From CAYYWV01 sp964531525 (GTDB lineage Bacteria; Pseudomonadota; Alphaproteobacteria; JAAXGF01): 8,300 bases of DNA. Numbering within the stretch: the stretch's first letter is position 1; the number at the start of each line of letters is the position of its first letter. Positions 7,601 through 8,300 of the stretch are shown in pieces. The stretch is taken from the NCBI GenBank assembly GCA_964531525.1, contig CAZHDF010000152.1, forward strand, positions 1 to 8,300. Reading direction: 5' to 3'. The notes under the pieces are model-generated. The model saw only the letters and a program-made list of their open reading frames with translations, made no database searches and was not told the origin of the DNA. A program made the position numbers and the translations under genes.

Positions 7601-8206
7601 AAGAAACCAGTTCCCCATGCGGGCCGCTTCAAGCTTGTCGTTGGTGAGAATCTCGAAGGGTAGGTGGAACCGCCGGTAAAGCTCGTCCTGCCATTGTTCG
7701 GCCAAGCTTCCGGGGCAGATCACCAAGCAACGTTGCAGGTCGCCCCGTGCGACCAGTTCCTTCATCAAGAGCCCCGCCATGATCGTCTTGCCGGCGCCGG
7801 GATCATCGGCCAGCAGGAAGCGTAACGGCTGGCGCGGAAGCATGGCGTCATAGACAGCAGTAATCTGGTGCGGCAGGGGATCGACGAGCGAGGTGTGAAT
7901 CGCGAGTATAGGATCGAAGAGATGGGCGAGCCGGATGCGTTGAGCCTCAGAGACGAGACGGAAGGCTGAACCGTCACCATCGAAGCTCCAAGGCCGTCCT
8001 TCCTCGACAAGCTCTATGCGTGATTCGTCGTGGCGATAGAGAAGCTCATTGGCGACTTTGCCGTCGGCGGTCTTGTAGGTGAGCTCTATGGCTGCGGAGC
8101 CGTGCCACTGCACGCTTACGACGGTGACCAGACCGCTTGGCAGAATGCCGCGGATAGAAGCGTTGGGCTTGAGATCCTCGAGCTTCACCGAATCAGCCCT
8201 CTTCAT
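4604..8206 (-). CDS. SNF2-family helicase with C-terminal DUF3883 domain (DrmD-like)
   Basis: This 1200-residue protein is a superfamily 2 ATPase, presumably a DNA translocase, of the type found in class 1 DISARM (DrmD) and DUF499/DUF1156 defence clusters. The first RecA lobe has Walker A DDPGAGKT (134-141), Walker B DEAH (237-240) and TATPHN (274-279). The second has VIFTEHRDTL (541-550), ATDAAGEGINLQ (597-608) and NPNRIEQRFGRIHRIGQ (621-637). Between them lies a coiled-coil insertion with a strongly acidic stretch at about 427-459. Residues 965-1045 are again charged and helical. The C-terminal DUF3883 domain (about 1085-1175) carries GYDIES and RFIEVKG; D1109, E1124 and K1126 fit a PD-(D/E)XK-like pattern. 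An in-frame TAA upstream makes ATG 8206 the only good start. Which named system it belongs to depends on genes outside the window. Confidence 0.93.
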   Translation of the reverse strand: MKRADSVKLEDLKPNASIRGILPSGLVTVVSVQWHGSAAIELTYKTADGKVANELLYRHDESRIELVEEGRPWSFDGDGSAFRLVSEAQRIRLAHLFDPILAIHTSLVDPLPHQITAVYDAMLPRQPLRFLLADDPGAGKTIMAGLLMKELVARGDLQRCLVICPGSLAEQWQDELYRRFHLPFEILTNDKLEAARMGNWFLENNLVIARLDKLSRNEDVQDKLRAPDCRWDLVVVDEAHKLSATFFGGEVKYTKRYRLGQLVSGLTRHFLLMTATPHNGKEEDFQLFMALLDGDRFEGRFRDGVHAVDVSDLMRRMVKEDLLKFDGTPLFPERMAYTVPYRLSDPEARLYKEVTDYVREEFNRAEALENDKRAGTVGFALTILQRRLASSPEAIYQSLRRRRERLESRLRELELLQRGAAVAPSFDADMPLLEAEDVEDLEDAPDAEIEAAEEEFLDAATAARSVVELKAEIETLKRLEALALAIRRSGEDRKWRELANLLSEILTPAAIANELAEDPTPYDAGVPAVPRPTPSPSQKLVIFTEHRDTLNYLQRRIATLLGRREAIVTIHGGMGREDRKKAEEAFKHDPEVRILLATDAAGEGINLQRAHLMVNYDLPWNPNRIEQRFGRIHRIGQTEVCHLWNLVAEETREGDVYLRLLEKLDQARQALGGRVFDVLGKLHFEGRPLRDLLIEAIRYGERPEVRARLTRAVEGALDRAHLRDLLEERALAHDAMDASRVQRIREDMERAEARRLQPHYIESFFLEAFKRLGGAARQREARRYEATHVPAPVRNRDRLIGIGEPVLPRYERITFEKDLIAPQGQPMAAFVCPGHPLLDAVIDLTLERHRDLLRRGAVLVDERDPSTSPRVIFYLEHALQDASTTRSGERRVVSKHMIYIEIDETGTARHLSYAPYLDYRPLRQDEPDIDAILARPEAAWIGRKLEDRALTHAIEHVVPAHLEEVRARRLELLDKTEAAVKDRLTKEISYWDHRAEELRLQEQAGRPNAKLNSAEARKRADDLQARLEKRMEEIRLARQITPLPPVVQGGFLVVPMGLLTAMADRPAPSPTTSPDTQAAAARAREIVMEVERRLGFDPVDREYEKLGYDIESRVPGTGRLRFIEVKGRVSGADTITVTRNEILYSLNKPEDFILAIVEFMEDGAHRVHYVRRPFQREPDFGVTSVNYSFAELIARGEAPR

Positions 8207-8300
8207 GCGTTGCCTGAACGACCGAAGCCAGGATTTCCCGATTTAAGAGCACAATCTGCTGATCCTGCGGTCGTCGCGTCCTAGGCGCTGTGGACAAAAT
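8193..8300 (-). CDS. C-terminal end of an upstream gene of unknown function (partial)
   Basis: One minus-strand frame is open from the right edge for 35 codons and ends at TGA 8195-8193, overlapping the helicase start by 14 nt. The other two minus frames are closed by stops in this stretch. The translation is protein-like (QQIVLLNREILASVVQATHE in the middle, ending EEG) and suggests a helical, soluble C-terminus. Fourteen-base overlaps are common between coupled operon genes, so the helicase is probably not the first gene of its transcript. The visible part is too short for any family call, and an open frame of this length can arise by chance in GC-rich DNA. Confidence 0.5.
   Translation of the reverse strand: MLSTAPRTRRPQDQQIVLLNREILASVVQATHEEG

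Noticed and set aside
1..8206. Calling the locus a complete class 1 DISARM system
   Set aside because: A DrmD-like helicase and a methyltransferase are present, but DrmA, DrmB and DrmC are not in the window, and the methyltransferase is of the DUF1156 type more often linked with DUF499 clusters.
1..8300. tRNA, rRNA, CRISPR array, insertion-sequence ends or attachment sites
   Set aside because: I looked on both strands and saw no array of direct repeats, no transposase motifs and no terminal inverted repeats. Absence by eye is not proof.

Overview
The window is about 8.3 kb of GC-rich bacterial DNA. All the genes I can support lie on the minus strand, so the biological order runs from the right edge to the left. 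Base composition and codon use suggest a high-GC proteobacterium, possibly an alphaproteobacterium. That is inference from sequence style, and I cannot name the organism. The gene content is that of an anti-phage defence island.

In transcription order the layout is as follows. (1) The last 35 codons of an unknown gene, whose stop overlaps the next start by 14 nt. (2) A 1200-residue SNF2-type helicase with a C-terminal DUF3883 (PD-(D/E)XK-like) domain. (3) A GmrSD/SspE-like nuclease with an N-terminal DUF262 and a C-terminal DUF1524 His-Me finger. (4) A small uncharacterised protein whose reading frame abuts the nuclease gene. (5) A gap of about 300 bp, then a CBS-pair protein whose C-terminal helical domain carries the HEPN ribonuclease signature RNSLAH. 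(6) A gap of about 160 bp with inverted repeats, then a 161-residue protein that reads like an EVE/PUA-type modified-base reader. (7) The first 184 codons of a DUF1156 (COG1743-type) adenine-specific DNA methyltransferase, which runs off the left edge.

A DUF3883 SNF2 helicase with a DUF1156 methyltransferase is a recognisable defence core. It is related to class 1 DISARM (DrmD plus methylase) and to the DUF499/DUF1156/DUF3780 anti-phage clusters. The unusual point is that four non-core genes sit between helicase and methyltransferase: a modification-sensing nuclease with a small partner, a nucleotide-sensing ribonuclease candidate and a modified-base-reader candidate. The region holding the nuclease is visibly poorer in GC than the flanking core genes (44 of 100 bases at 3901-4000, against 66 at 5401-5500 and 75 at 361-460). 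This fits an accessory cassette captured inside an older operon.

A working model, which is inference, is that the methyltransferase marks host DNA and the helicase acts on unmarked DNA. The DUF262/DUF1524 nuclease would attack phages with modified DNA that evade the first layer, and the CBS-HEPN protein would be a last-resort RNA-cutting effector. No mobile element, CRISPR array, tRNA, rRNA or clear rho-independent terminator was seen.
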